Notes: generated by a model from the letters alone, not told the origin. Shown: positions 41,229 to 50,636, numbered from the stretch's first letter. The stretch is 64,000 nt of DNA from an uncultured Paraburkholderia sp. (GCA_940746715.1 CALNWN010000011.1:150599-214598); one strand, 5' to 3'. Program-made: numbers and translations.

Positions 41229-41504
41229 GCGCGGCCTTGACGCGCGACAGGGAAAGAGACACGCCCACCGGAGCGCATTGGGCGAACCGGTAGGGTACCA
41301 GAGGTGGTAGCGGCCCAAATCACGGAAAAGACGGGTCTTTGCCACCTTGCGCGCGGCTTACGAGCCGCGGTGAAGCGGGATGATAGCTCAGCACGCTATC
41401 GATTGGCCATGTTTGGCGCCGTGCGATCTCGTCCTCGAGCTTGCTGCTGCGCACCTGAGCGGCCCGGTTCAGCCGCCGTTCCGGTCGATTCGCGACGGCT
41501 CGCG

Positions 41505-41738
41505 TCGCTCGCGGGCGAAGCGGGCAAGACGATGACCGAGGTCACGCATGCGGTGGCAGGCGTGATGGATATCATGTCGGAGATCGCGACGGCCTCCAGT
41601 GAACAGAGCCGCGGCATCGAGCAGGTCAACCTCGCGATCACGCAGATGGACAACGTCACGCAGCAGAACGCGGCGCTCGTGAAGCAGGCGACGGACGGCT
41701 TCGCTGTCGATGCAAGAGCAGAGGTAGCAGTTGAATGA
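41505..41738 (+). pseudogene. Methyl-accepting chemotaxis protein, C-terminal remnant
   Basis: Reads GEAGKTMTEVTHAVAGVMDI, EIATASSEQSRGIEQVNLAI and TQMDNVTQQNAALVKQATD, the signalling and methylation-helix end of an MCP. The sensor, HAMP and hairpin tip are absent. After ALVKQ the frame slips: a parallel frame carries SMQEQR and QLNERMQFFRVV, the usual MCP tail. Upstream sequence to about 41350 has no family match. Not functional. Confidence 0.8.
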
Positions 41739-41839
41739 GAGGATGCAGTTTTTTCGGGTGGTGAACGAGGTGGGGGGTGAGCTGGCTGGGGTGGGTGCAC
41801 TTCGCCGGAGGGCCGCTTGGGGCGCTGGAGGCTTGTAAG

Positions 41840-41875
41840 AAAAAACCCCGGCAGCTTTGGGCTGCCGGGGTTTTT
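41840..41875. terminator. Bidirectional terminator for tRNA-Ala
   Basis: AAAACCCCGGCAGC, loop TTTGG, GCTGCCGGGGTTTT: a long GC stem with A/T tracts on both sides. It lies 30 bases downstream of the tRNA on the minus strand. Confidence 0.92.
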
Positions 41876-41906
41876 AGTGAGGCGGATGGTGATGCAGGAA
41901 TCTGGT

Positions 41907-41982
<76 letters not shown>

Positions 41983-42056
41983 AACGTTCAAACAATTCTA
42001 GCACAGGCATTTTCCGTTTTGCCAAGCCGCAAGGCACGGCAAAACCGCCCAAAACC

Positions 42057-42407
42057 TCACTTCGACGGCGCGCCTGCGAGTACCCAATCCACCACGGCGA
42101 GAATGTCGGCATCGCTCATCGATTGATGGGCCGGCATGGGAATCATGCCCCACACGCCCGAGCCGCCTTCCTTCACCTTGCGCGCCAATCTGGCGGCCGC
42201 CTGTGCGTCGCCCTTGTAGCGGGCGGCGATCTGCTGGAACGACGGACCGACCAGCTTGCGATCCACCGCATGGCAGCCCATGCACACATTGGCATTGGCA
42301 ATGCGCTGACCATGCGGCGCGTCGGCGGCAAATGCAGCGGGACCGGACAAGCCCGCTGCCGCGCCCAGCGTCAGCACAATAAGAACACCCGCAACTGCAC
42401 GCTTCAT
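42057..42407 (-). CDS. Periplasmic c-type cytochrome (c551/c5-like)
   Basis: Small exported monohaem electron carrier, 116 residues. The signal peptide MKRAVAGVLIVLTLGAAAGL ends near AFA-ADA; the haem site is CMGCH; the axial Met lies in GMIPMPAHQSMSDADI, followed by the C-terminal helix AVVDWVLAGAPSK. ATG 42407 overlaps the dolP stop by ATGA, so the two are coupled. Likely shuttles electrons to a terminal oxidase or peroxidase. Intact. Confidence 0.92.
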   Translation of the reverse strand: MKRAVAGVLIVLTLGAAAGLSGPAAFAADAPHGQRIANANVCMGCHAVDRKLVGPSFQQIAARYKGDAQAAARLARKVKEGGSGVWGMIPMPAHQSMSDADILAVVDWVLAGAPSK

Positions 42408-43195
42408 TGCGCTGCCTTCGGGTTGCCCGGATGCACCGCGTTCGAATTCGTGACCGGCGCCGGCGCCTGCTGCTCGAGCGGCCGCGCGCTCACCGACGAA
42501 TCCGGAATTGTGCCCACCGTCGCCGCGCCGGCATCCGGCTGCGATGCGGCGACCGGCGCCGTTGCCGCAGCCGCGGCGGCCGCCGCGGCTTCCTGCGGCT
42601 GGATGTACTGGAAAACCTTCACGACCTGCGTAACGCCCGGCACGCGGCTCGCGACGTCCGCGCCACGATTGCCCTCGTCCATCGTGACGAGGCCCATCAG
42701 ATACACCGAACCGCGCTCGGCGACAACCTTGAAGTCATTCGCCGAAATATCCTTCTCGGCGATCAGCGCGGTCTTGACGCGCGTTTCCAGATACGTGTCG
42801 TTCGTGCGCGACGAGAACGAGCTCGCCGGCATGATCGCCAGTTCGTTGACGATCGTGTTCACGTTGTTCAGACCGCGTACGATGCTCTCGGCGCGCTGCT
42901 TCGACGCGTCGCCCGCCACTTCGCCCGTCAGCAGCACGCGGCGATTGAACACCGTCACGTTGACGTGCGCCGAATCCGGCAGGTTCTGGCTGATCTGCGC
43001 AAGCGCCTTCACCTGAATCTCGCGGTCTTCGGTTTGTGCGCCGAGCGTGCGCCGGTCGGTCGCCATCAGCGCGCCGCCGCCCGCCGCGCCCGCGACCGCG
43101 AGAAAGCAACCCTGCAACGTCGCGGACAATCCCGCCGCGAACCCCACCACCAGCACGGTTCTCACCAGTGTCTTCTTGACGCGGAATGCGCTCAT
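42404..43195 (-). CDS. dolP: Outer-membrane lipoprotein with two BON domains
   Basis: DolP/YraP-like lipoprotein supporting outer-membrane integrity. The lipobox LQGC ends the signal segment (cleavage before Cys). BON domain 1 contains VNVTVFNRRVLLTGEVAG, and BON domain 2 contains KVVAERGSVYLMGLVT and PGVTQVVKVFQYIQ. The C-terminus is an Ala-rich low-complexity tail (residues about 195-262), longer than E. coli DolP. ATG 43195 follows AAGGAG; the extra upstream TTG is unlikely. It sits 25 bases after diaA, as in the conserved rsmI-yraN-diaA-dolP cluster. Confidence 0.92.
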   Translation of the reverse strand: MSAFRVKKTLVRTVLVVGFAAGLSATLQGCFLAVAGAAGGGALMATDRRTLGAQTEDREIQVKALAQISQNLPDSAHVNVTVFNRRVLLTGEVAGDASKQRAESIVRGLNNVNTIVNELAIMPASSFSSRTNDTYLETRVKTALIAEKDISANDFKVVAERGSVYLMGLVTMDEGNRGADVASRVPGVTQVVKVFQYIQPQEAAAAAAAAATAPVAASQPDAGAATVGTIPDSSVSARPLEQQAPAPVTNSNAVHPGNPKAAQ

Positions 43196-43220
43196 CAACT
43201 AGCTCTCCTTCGGATCGGTG

Positions 43221-43808
43221 TCAGTCTTCGCCCAGCAACATGGCATCGATGCCGTCGCATAGACAATGGATGGTCAGCAAATGCACTTCCTGGATACGCG
43301 CGGTGCGATCCGACGGCACGCACACATGGATGTCGGTGTCGCTCAATACTTCCTGCATGCGTCCGCCGCCCTTGCCGCTCAGCGCCACGACGATCATTTC
43401 GCGCTCGTGCGCGGCCTCGATCGCCGCGAGCACGTTCGCCGAATTCCCCGACGTGCTGATCGCGAGCAGCACGTCGCCGGGCTGTCCGAGCGCCCACACC
43501 TGCTTGGAGAAAATCTGCTCGAACGAGTAGTCGTTGGCAATCGCGGTGAGCACAGACGTATCGGTGCTGAGCGCAACGGCGGGCAAGCCCGGCCGCTCGC
43601 GCTCGAAGCGGCCGATCAGCTCCGCGGCGAAATGCTGCGCATCCGCGGCCGAGCCGCCGTTGCCGCAGGCGAGAATGCGGTTGCCGTTGGCAAGCGCGGC
43701 GAACATCGTGTCGATCGCTGCGGCAATCGGCATCGACAAGGATTCCAGGGCTTCGAGTTTGACTGCCGCGCTATCGCGGAAGTGTTGTTGAATGCGTTCG
43801 ACTGACAT
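43221..43808 (-). CDS. diaA: SIS-domain protein DiaA/GmhA-like
   Basis: 195-residue sugar-isomerase-fold protein. ILACGNGGSAADAQHFAAEL is the SIS signature, with LLAISTSGNSANVLAA and LSGKGGGRMQEVL following. Beside dolP, yraN and rsmI this is DiaA, which binds DnaA and times replication initiation; sequence alone would also allow phosphoheptose isomerase GmhA. Start ATG 43808. Intact. The 250 bases between it and yraN hold no gene. Confidence 0.88.
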   Translation of the reverse strand: MSVERIQQHFRDSAAVKLEALESLSMPIAAAIDTMFAALANGNRILACGNGGSAADAQHFAAELIGRFERERPGLPAVALSTDTSVLTAIANDYSFEQIFSKQVWALGQPGDVLLAISTSGNSANVLAAIEAAHEREMIVVALSGKGGGRMQEVLSDTDIHVCVPSDRTARIQEVHLLTIHCLCDGIDAMLLGED

Positions 43809-44062
43809 CGAGTCTCTATCTTGTACCGCGAGTGGGCCGCACTGCGCGGCCGTGTTGTGAAGTCGTATTGATGAAATCGTGCAGCGCGCAACGCGTCAAA
43901 AGCGGAACCGGGGACACGTGGGCATCTGGATGCATGGACCAAAACGCCTTGCACTGCGCTCTCGTGCCGCCCGTTGCGTTTCGCGCTCACTCCAATCCTC
44001 GCCCCGTAGCTCGCACGCGAGCGCAAGTTTATCGCACTAACACGCGTTCTCCCCGCCTTGCG

Positions 44063-44450
44063 TCACACTTCGTCGGCACGAAAAGCATCGCGCAGCCACA
44101 CGAGCCGCCCCGCTTCGAATGCAATCACGTCGAAGCGGCAAGCGGGCTGCGCGCCTGCACGCGAAACCTGCGTGGCGAGGTAATGCTGCGCGGCGCGCAC
44201 GATGCGCTGCCGCTTGTGCCACCCGATGCTCGCCGCCGCGCCGCCATACTTGCGTTGCGCGCGCCCGCACTTCGACGAATACCAGCGCACCGTCCCGATC
44301 GCGCATGACGAGATCGATTTCGCCGCCGCGGCACGACACATTGCGCGCGACGAGGCGCAAACGCTGACGCTGCAAGAACTCCTGCGCTCGTGTCTCGAAA
44401 GCCGCGCCGACGAGTTTGGACCCCACCTGCCCCGAAAAGTTGTCGGGCAT
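44063..44450 (-). pseudogene. yraN: YraN/UPF0102 nuclease-fold protein, one frameshift
   Basis: Restriction-endonuclease-fold family found with rsmI and diaA. FETRAQEFLQRQRLRLVARN, GGEIDLVMRDRDGALVFVEV with the catalytic-type Asp/Glu, then in another frame RKYGGAAASIGWHKRQRIV and CRFDVIAFEAGRLVWLRDAF. The break at about 44258 fits loss of two bases from a GCGCGCGC run. Start at ATG 44450 is the first good one; a TTG further upstream could add about 30 residues. Divergent from rsmI. Confidence 0.85.
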
Positions 44451-44580
44451 CGGAGCGCGTGGCGCTTGCCTCGGCGCGGGCTTCGCGCGAGGCGTACTCT
44501 CAAGACGCGCGCCGCCCGGCGCGGCTCGCCCTGCGTGGCACAATGACGGCCTCATTCCGTCCGTTTGCGTTTTCTGCCTC

Positions 44581-45459
44581 ATGACTCCTCTCACTGAACT
44601 CGCGCAAGGACAGCAGTACCCTGCCGCCGCGCTGTATGTGGTGGCCACGCCGATCGGCAATGTCGCCGACATCACGCTGCGTGCGCTGCATGTGCTCGGA
44701 CTCGTGGATCGCATCGCCGCCGAGGACACGCGCAACACCGGTCAGCTGCTCGCGCGCTATGGCCTGTCGAAGCCGCTGATCGCGGTCCATCAGCACAACG
44801 AGCGAGCCGCCGCGCAACGCATCGTCGAGCATCTGCAAGCTGGCGAACGCGTGGCCTATGTGTCCGACGCCGGCACGCCCGGCATTTCGGACCCGGGCGC
44901 AAAACTCGTCGATGCAGCTCGCGAAGCCGGCTTCGCCGTCATTCCGCTGCCGGGCGCGAGCGCGCTCGCCACCGCCCTCTCCGCGGCGGGCGATTGGGTC
45001 GCCACGTTCTCGTTCCTCGGCTTTCTTCCGCCGAAGCCCAAAGCCCGCGCCTCCGCACTGCAAGCGCTGACGAGGCACCCGCACGCCATGGTCTTCTACG
45101 AAGCGCCGCATCGCATTGTCGAAACGGTGCAGGCGTTGGCCGATGCGCTGGGCGGCGAGCGCAAGCTGCTGATCGCGCGAGAACTGACGAAGTTACACGA
45201 AGCGTTGCATCGCGGCACCCTGGCCGAAAGGCCAACGTGGCTCGCCGCCGACGCAAACCGTCAGCGGGGCGAATTCGTGCTGGTAGTGGAAGGCGCGCGC
45301 GAGGAAGCAGCCGGCGAACACGATCACGACGCGCTGCTCGAACTGCTGCTGGAAAAATTGACGGTGAGCAGCGCGGCGAAGGTGGCGGCGGCGATCACCG
45401 GCGCGTCGCGTAACGCGTTGTACACGCGCGCGCTCGCGCTCAAGAAGGAAGGCGACTGA
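44581..45459 (+). CDS. rsmI: 16S rRNA 2'-O-ribose C1402 methyltransferase
   Basis: SAM-dependent methyltransferase acting on the ribosomal decoding site; 292 residues, normal. Signature segments LYVVATPIGNVADITLRAL, AAEDTRNTGQLL, VAYVSDAGTPGISDPG, PLPGASALATALSAAG and FLPPKPKAR are intact. ATG 44581. It is divergent from yraN and followed by a bidirectional terminator shared with rlpA. Confidence 0.95.
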   Translation: MTPLTELAQGQQYPAAALYVVATPIGNVADITLRALHVLGLVDRIAAEDTRNTGQLLARYGLSKPLIAVHQHNERAAAQRIVEHLQAGERVAYVSDAGTPGISDPGAKLVDAAREAGFAVIPLPGASALATALSAAGDWVATFSFLGFLPPKPKARASALQALTRHPHAMVFYEAPHRIVETVQALADALGGERKLLIARELTKLHEALHRGTLAERPTWLAADANRQRGEFVLVVEGAREEAAGEHDHDALLELLLEKLTVSSAAKVAAAITGASRNALYTRALALKKEGD

Positions 45460-45509
45460 CGGTAAGCGGCTGCAAACCCATCGCAGGTGCAGCGCCGCAC
45501 AAACAAAAA

Positions 45510-45533
45510 GGCCGCTCATGCGGATGAGCGGCC
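45510..45533. terminator. Bidirectional terminator between rsmI and rlpA
   Basis: GGCCGCTCAT and ATGAGCGGCC enclose GCGG. The minus side runs into CTTTTTGTTT (good for rlpA), and the plus side into CTTCTT (weaker, for rsmI). Confidence 0.85.
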
Positions 45534-45605
45534 CTTCTTACGTCATTACACGCACAGCGTGTCGTTTCGCCATGCCGGGCGACGCTGCGCGCGCCGCCGC
45601 AAAAA

Positions 45606-46208
45606 TCATTTCTGTGCGGTCGATCCCGAGTTGAACGCGAGCATTTCCTCACGCGCGGCGCGGGCTTCTTCCTGCGTCAGGCCTTCGATCTTCACACGCG
45701 CGGTACCGGCGTGACGCATCTCGAGCATGGTCGCCGCCGCCATCGACAGATCGATCACGCGGCCGCGCGCATACGGGCCCCGGTCATTGATTCGTACCAC
45801 CACGGAACGCGACGTGGCGGGGTTCGTCACGCGCACGTAGGAGCCGAGCGGCAGCGTGCGGTGCGCCGCGGTCAGCGCGTGCATGTCGTAACGCTCGCCG
45901 TTCGCGGTGCGGCGGCCATGGAAGCCGCGGCCGTACCAGGAGGCGCGGCCGGTCTGATGAAAGTCCGACACGCCGGTGCCGTCATCCGTCAGCGGCTTGG
46001 CGCCGGCCAGCGACGGGCCCTTGGCGGCGGCGTCCGAGGCCGACGCGCTGCCGTAGGCTTGCGGTCCGAAGGAGGCTGCTTGCGCATTGTTCGTGCGGAG
46101 CGGCACAGCGTTTGCGGCGCTGTTGTCGGCGCCCGGGGGCGTCGCGCAACCGGCCAGCGCAAAAAAGGCAAAAAGAGTCCCCCGACTACGGGATAACCGA
46201 GTTTTCAT
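45606..46208 (-). CDS. rlpA: RlpA-like septal lytic transglycosylase lipoprotein
   Basis: Outer-membrane lipoprotein that cuts denuded peptidoglycan at the septum. The start at 46208 gives a basic, hydrophobic leader with lipobox LAGC; the longer upstream frame is not typical. The double-psi beta-barrel is complete: ASWYGRGFHGRRTANGERYD, ALTAAHRTLPLGSYVRVTN and VVVRINDRGPYARGRVIDLS. About 200 residues, with no C-terminal SPOR domain, so it is the short form. Intact. Confidence 0.9.
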   Translation of the reverse strand: MKTRLSRSRGTLFAFFALAGCATPPGADNSAANAVPLRTNNAQAASFGPQAYGSASASDAAAKGPSLAGAKPLTDDGTGVSDFHQTGRASWYGRGFHGRRTANGERYDMHALTAAHRTLPLGSYVRVTNPATSRSVVVRINDRGPYARGRVIDLSMAAATMLEMRHAGTARVKIEGLTQEEARAAREEMLAFNSGSTAQK

Positions 46209-46846
46209 AAGACGTGCAATCACAGTGTCGAGCCGCATCACGCGTAGTTGAGCGTGTTGCCTGCGACTCCGGCGGCAAAGGACGGCAACGCGCCGCGCGA
46301 AATGAGCGCAGAACGTCAAAGCCCGGACGCAGCTCACTGAGCCGCTACCGCACGGTTAATTTTCACGTCTGGCGCAACCTGTCCCCGGCAGCCTGACCAG
46401 ACCCCATATGCCGCCATCGAACGTGTCAAACACGCTCTTGCGCGCGAAGTTCAGCGCGCAGGAACGGCGGCGTAGGCACCACCCAGCGTCACGACCGTCA
46501 AAGTCGTAGCAGGCGCGCGGCGCCTGGCTGGGCAAGACGTGTGCATCGAATGCATCGATACCTGATGGCCGTCAAACCGCGACAGCCCTTACTTGAGTGG
46601 CGATCCGCGCTCCCATTTTGGGGACGCATCGCCTTGTGGCAGCACGATTCCCTCGTGCATGGACTTCATTATACCCAAAACAGAATTCTGTGTTGCTAAG
46701 CGACTGAAAACCTTGATGAATCTTCACCATTGCTGCAAGAATCGACAGACAAAAGCCCGCTGGCCCAGCCCTTGCGGGCGTGTGACGAGGCTCGGTGCGC
46801 GCCGTTCGCCGGTACAATCAACGTTTTCTCCGCGTCGCCGTCATCC
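46209..46846. other. Gene-free stretch upstream of the MBL gene
   Basis: About 640 bases with no supported gene on either strand. It contains an AT-richer part around 46665-46735 with the palindrome CAGAATTCTG. A TACAAT box at about 46812 could be the -10 element of the following gene, without a clear -35. Confidence 0.5.
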
Positions 46847-47492
46847 ATGAAAGTCACCTTGATCCCCGTTACGCCGTTCCAGCAGAACTGCTCGCTGCGC
46901 GTTTGCGAGGCCACCGGGCGCGCGGCCGTCGTCGATCCGGGCGGCGACCTGGACGTCATTCAAGGCGAGATCGCGCGCCAGAAGGTGAGCGTCGAGAAAC
47001 TCTTTCTGACGCATGGTCATATCGACCACTGCGCCGGCGCCAAAACGCTCGCCGCGCATTACGGCGTGCCGATAGAAGGCCCGCATCCCGACGAACGCTT
47101 CTGGCTCGACAAACTGGCGGATCAAAGCACGCGCTTCGGCTTTCCCGCAGCCGAGGCGTTCGAGCCCGACCGCTGGCTGCACGACGGCGACACGGTGCAG
47201 TTCGGCGACGAAACGCTCGAGGTCTATCACTGCTCGGGGCATACGCCGGGGCACGTGGTGTTTTTCAGCCGCGCGCATCGGCTCGCGCTCGTCGGCGACT
47301 TGCTGTTCGCCGGTTCGATCGGCCGCACCGACTTCCCGCGCGGCAACCACGCGGACCTGATCCGCTCCATCCGCGAAAAGCTCTGGCCGCTCGGCGACGA
47401 CGTCACGTTCGTGCCCGACCACGGCCCCACGTCGACGTTCGGCGCGGAGCGGCGCAGAAATCCGTACCGTGGCCGACGGAGTCGTCGCATGA
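46847..47492 (+). pseudogene. Glyoxalase II-like MBL hydrolase, C-terminal frameshift into the next gene
   Basis: YcbL-type metallo-hydrolase. MKVTLIPVTPFQQNCSLRV, zinc motif LTHGHIDHCAGA, CSGHTPGHVVFF and LVGDLLFAGSIGRTDFP are intact, as is PDHGPTSTFGAERR. At about 47468 an extra C (TACCGTGG for TACGTGG) replaces the natural ending NPYVADGVVA with an Arg-rich linker. It also removes the TGA at 47490-47492, so the ORF runs in frame into the exonuclease gene. The active site is complete, so function may survive as a fusion protein of 424 residues. Confidence 0.85.
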
Positions 47493-48118
47493 GCAGCGAA
47501 ATCTACGTCAGCACCGACGTCGAGGCGGACGGGCCGATCCCCGGTCCGCATTCGATGCTGAGCTTCGCCTCGGCCGCCTACACGGAAGACAAGCAGCTGA
47601 TCGCCACCTTCTCCGCGAACCTGGAACTGCTCGAAGGCGCCGCGCCGCACCCCGTGCAGGAAGCCTGGTGGAAGACCCAGCCGGAGGCGTGGGCGGCGTG
47701 CCGCACGGACTTGCAGCATCCCGCTGAAGCGCTCGCGGCTTATGTCGACTGGGTCGAGGCGCTGCCGGGCAAGCCGGTATTCGTGGCGATGCCCGCCGGC
47801 TTCGACTTCACCTACATGTTCTGGTACATGATGCGCTTTGTCGGACGCTGCCCGTTTTCGTGGTCCGCGCTCGACATCAAGACGCTCGCCTTCGCGATGA
47901 CCGGGCTGCCGTATCGCAAGAACATCAAGCCGCGCTTTCCGAAACACTGGTTCGACGAGCATCCGCACACGCATGTCGCGCTCGACGACGCCATCGAACA
48001 AGGCGCGCTTTTCTGCAACATGCTGAAGGATTTGCGCGCCATGCAGGCGGCCGATGCCGCTGCAAACCAAGAAGGGGACGGCTCAGGTCAAAATCCCGCT
48101 GAGGAACCGGCAAATTAG
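47489..48118 (+). CDS. DEDDh-type 3'-5' exonuclease-like protein
   Basis: 209 residues with an RNase H-like exonuclease pattern: VSTDVEADGPIPGPHSML near the N-terminus supplies the DxE pair, and HTHVALDDAIEQGALFCNML near the end supplies the H-x4-D motif. Other conserved bits are YVDWVEALPGKPVFVAMP and SWSALDIKTLAFAM. Its ATG overlapped the original MBL stop (ATGA), so it was translationally coupled; now the MBL frame enters it directly. Substrate (RNA or DNA) unknown. Confidence 0.82.
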   Translation: MSSEIYVSTDVEADGPIPGPHSMLSFASAAYTEDKQLIATFSANLELLEGAAPHPVQEAWWKTQPEAWAACRTDLQHPAEALAAYVDWVEALPGKPVFVAMPAGFDFTYMFWYMMRFVGRCPFSWSALDIKTLAFAMTGLPYRKNIKPRFPKHWFDEHPHTHVALDDAIEQGALFCNMLKDLRAMQAADAAANQEGDGSGQNPAEEPAN

Positions 48119-48208
48119 GTAATCTCCCTCGCTGGAGCCGTTTTGCATTGCGTTTCGTTTTCGCGCCCTCTACCATGCGGTGATACGGCGACGCAAACGG
48201 AGGCGCAG

Positions 48209-48667
48209 TTGACACTCGATACGTTCTCTCAAAAAATCCTGCGCCTTTTGCAGCTGGACGCACGCCGTTCGGTGCAAGAAATATCCGATCAGGTCGGCCT
48301 GTCGAGCACGCCCTGCTGGCGGCGCATCAAGGACATGGAGCAATCGGGCGTGATCCAGCGCTACACCGCGCTGCTGGACCGCGAGAAGCTGGGGCTGCAC
48401 GTATGCGCGCTCGCGCATATTCACCTCACGCGTCACACGGAAGGCGGCGTCGAGCAGTTCGAGCGGGAAATCGCCACCTGCCCGAAAGTCACCGAGTGCT
48501 ACAGCACGACCGGCGAGTCCGACTGCATCCTCAAGATCGTCGCGCCCGACATCAAGGCATACGACACGTTTCTGCACGAACGCATTTTCAAGATTCCGGC
48601 TGTCGCGCAAGTGCGCACGAGCGTCGTGCTGCGCGAGATCAAATTCGATACGCAGTTGCCGCTCTGA
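48209..48667 (+). CDS. Lrp/AsnC-family transcriptional regulator
   Basis: Feast/famine regulator, 152 residues, normal length. HTH: SVQEISDQVGLSSTPCWRRI with KDMEQSGVI. The C-terminal RAM domain contains TECYSTTGESDCILKIVAPD. The start is TTG 48209, five bases after GGAGG; no ATG fits. It stands alone, with about 90 bases before it. The target amino acid and regulon are unknown. Intact. Confidence 0.9.
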   Translation: MTLDTFSQKILRLLQLDARRSVQEISDQVGLSSTPCWRRIKDMEQSGVIQRYTALLDREKLGLHVCALAHIHLTRHTEGGVEQFEREIATCPKVTECYSTTGESDCILKIVAPDIKAYDTFLHERIFKIPAVAQVRTSVVLREIKFDTQLPL

Positions 48668-48772
48668 GGCGTCAGTCGGTGTGCCTGTGAGCCGGCTGTG
48701 ATCTGCCGTTAGGCCATGGAAGGCGGCACGCCATGGCCAGACGCGCTTTGCGTTGGTTGCTATGAGGCCGGG

Positions 48773-50014
48773 TTACGTCGTCCCGTGAGGCGCCGTACTG
48801 CGCTGACGATGCTGTTCCGCCGCGCCCGCTTGCGTGGACGAACCGCTTTGCGTCGAAGGCGTGCTCACCTCGCGCAGCACTTCGAGCTTGCGCGCGCCGA
48901 CCCGGCGCTTGAGCGCGGCCAGATCCACGCGCTCGAGCCCTTGCGCATCCCCGCGGCCTGCGTCCTGCGAAGGCTGCGCCGGCAGCACGACTTCGACGTC
49001 GAGCCCCGTGCTCAGATAATGGATGTTCACCGCCGCGGCCTTCACACTGCCCGCCGCCAACGCAGCGTTGATGTCCGCGCCGATCCGCTCACGCGGCGGC
49101 AAACCGACGGGCGGATGCGCGACCGCATCGTTTTCCGGGTCGACGTGGATCAGCGCGTCCAGTACGCGGCTGTCGTTCAGCACCCGAAGCCGCGCTGTCT
49201 CCGCGATGTAGTGCCCCTCCGACACCGAAATCAGCGGATCGACCAGAATGTGCGCGTCCACCAGCGCGAAATCGCCCATCTTGCGTGTGCGCATTTCGTG
49301 GACGTCGCGCACGCCGGGCGTCGACAGCAGTAGCGCGCGCATGTCGGCGGTGGCGGTTTCGTCTAGTGCTCTGTCGGAAAGATCCTGCAGCGCGTCCCAT
49401 CCGAACATCCAGCCCATGCGCGCCACCATGAAGCCGACGATCGCCGCCGCAATCGGATCGAGCAGCCGCACGCCCGCGAGGCTACCGAGAATACCGAGCG
49501 CCATCACGAGCGACGACGCCGCGTCCGAGCGCGCATGCCACGCGTTGGCAATCAGCATGGCGGAGCGCACGCGTTGCGCTTCGCGCAGCATGTAGCGGAA
49601 GAGCCCCTCTTTGGAGACGAGGACGAGCACGGCCACGACGAGCGCGCTCAGGTGAACGGCGGGGATGCTTTCCAGATCGGCGAGACGCGTGCCGGCACGC
49701 CACAGCATGCCGACGCCGACCGCGATCAGCAGCGCGCCGAGGAACAGGGAGGCGACCGTTTCATAACGGCTATGGCCGTAGTTGTGATCGGCGTCCGGCT
49801 TCGCGCCGCTATGCCGGTTGGCAAACAGGACGACAAAATCGGAAATCAGGTCGGCGAGAGAATGGATGCCGTCGGCGACCAATGCCTGAGAGTGCGCGAA
49901 CACGCCGATGGCGATTTGCAGCGCCATCAAAACCGCATTCAGCGCAATACTGACAAACGTACTTTTGCGCGCGACACGGTGTTTTTCAGCGGATTCAATG
50001 GCGGCGAAAGGCAT
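48773..50014 (-). CDS. Cation diffusion facilitator (CDF) metal exporter
   Basis: Inner-membrane divalent-metal/H+ antiporter, 413 residues. Six membrane segments; metal site ADGIHSLADLISDF in TM2 and HARSDAASSLVMALG in TM5. The cytoplasmic domain is long, with a His-containing region (VDAHILVDPLISVSEGHYIA). The C-terminal tail is Ser/Gln-rich. Probably Zn2+, Fe2+ or Co2+; the site residues do not decide. ATG 50014 has only a weak ribosome site. Intact. Confidence 0.9.
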   Translation of the reverse strand: MPFAAIESAEKHRVARKSTFVSIALNAVLMALQIAIGVFAHSQALVADGIHSLADLISDFVVLFANRHSGAKPDADHNYGHSRYETVASLFLGALLIAVGVGMLWRAGTRLADLESIPAVHLSALVVAVLVLVSKEGLFRYMLREAQRVRSAMLIANAWHARSDAASSLVMALGILGSLAGVRLLDPIAAAIVGFMVARMGWMFGWDALQDLSDRALDETATADMRALLLSTPGVRDVHEMRTRKMGDFALVDAHILVDPLISVSEGHYIAETARLRVLNDSRVLDALIHVDPENDAVAHPPVGLPPRERIGADINAALAAGSVKAAAVNIHYLSTGLDVEVVLPAQPSQDAGRGDAQGLERVDLAALKRRVGARKLEVLREVSTPSTQSGSSTQAGAAEQHRQRSTAPHGTT

Positions 50015-50189
50015 GGAGGAAAGAAGTGGGCGTCCGATTCCGCCATTCTACCCGCCCGCTTTTCAAAGCGAGTGCCTTGCCCCGCAAACACCGTTTAAAA
50101 TCAAGCGGTTATGAAAACGAAAAGCATTCGCATTCGAATTGTGCAAAGCACCGGCGGGCGCAGTCACTTGCGTTTGGCGCGGCGACGAA

Positions 50190-50220
50190 AAGGCCGCGTT
50201 TGAAAAACCTACGCGGCCTT
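50190..50220 (-). terminator. Hairpin terminator downstream of hns
   Basis: AAGGCCGCGT (50190-50199) pairs with ACGCGGCCTT (50211-50220). Read leftwards it ends CCTTTTCG. It lies 115 bases beyond the hns stop. Confidence 0.7.
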
Positions 50221-50334
50221 AGCCAATGAGCCCGGCGCGCTTGCGACCATGGTCTCGTATTCGTATTACCTTTAATGCGACAGGCATTACGCCTGATTAA
50301 TTCCAGGCAAGTACTCAGTAAGCCCTTGGCCTGA

Positions 50335-50636
50335 TTACTTCTGAATAAGAAACTTATCGCGGTCCATGCCTGCAATCCAGCGCGGCGGTTTGCCGCGGCC
50401 CGACCACGTGCTGCCGCTTTCCGGGTCGCGATATTTAGGCGCGACGCCAGCGCGCGGACGAGCGGCCTTGGCGCCCTTGGCCCCGCGGCCGCCGCCGAGT
50501 TCACTCAGCGAAATGCCGTAGTCGGCCATTTTCTGTTTGATTTCGTTCAGCACTTCCGCGTATTCACGCGACTTCGCCTCTTCATCTGCTTTTCCAGCTT
50601 CTCTCGCTGCGCGAGTAGTTCCTTGTAGGAAGACAT
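50335..50636 (-). pseudogene. hns: H-NS family nucleoid protein, one frameshift
   Basis: Small H-NS protein of the betaproteobacterial type. The native start is ATG 50636 (AAGGGAACC upstream) with MSSYKELLAQREKLEKQ; one base appears missing at about 50584 (CAGATGAAG for CAGATCGAAG). The frame then becomes EEAKSREYAEVLNEIKQKM, with the C-terminal DNA-binding motif YRDPESGSTWSGRGKPPRWI and the end DKFLIQK. A continuous ORF from 50703 exists only by reading the wrong frame first. As read, both the oligomerisation and DNA-binding parts cannot be made together. Confidence 0.85.

Noticed and set aside
42420..42590. Ala-rich repeat tail of DolP as a frameshift artefact
   Set aside because: The frame stays open, the stop overlaps the next start as in an intact operon, and low-complexity tails are common in such lipoproteins.
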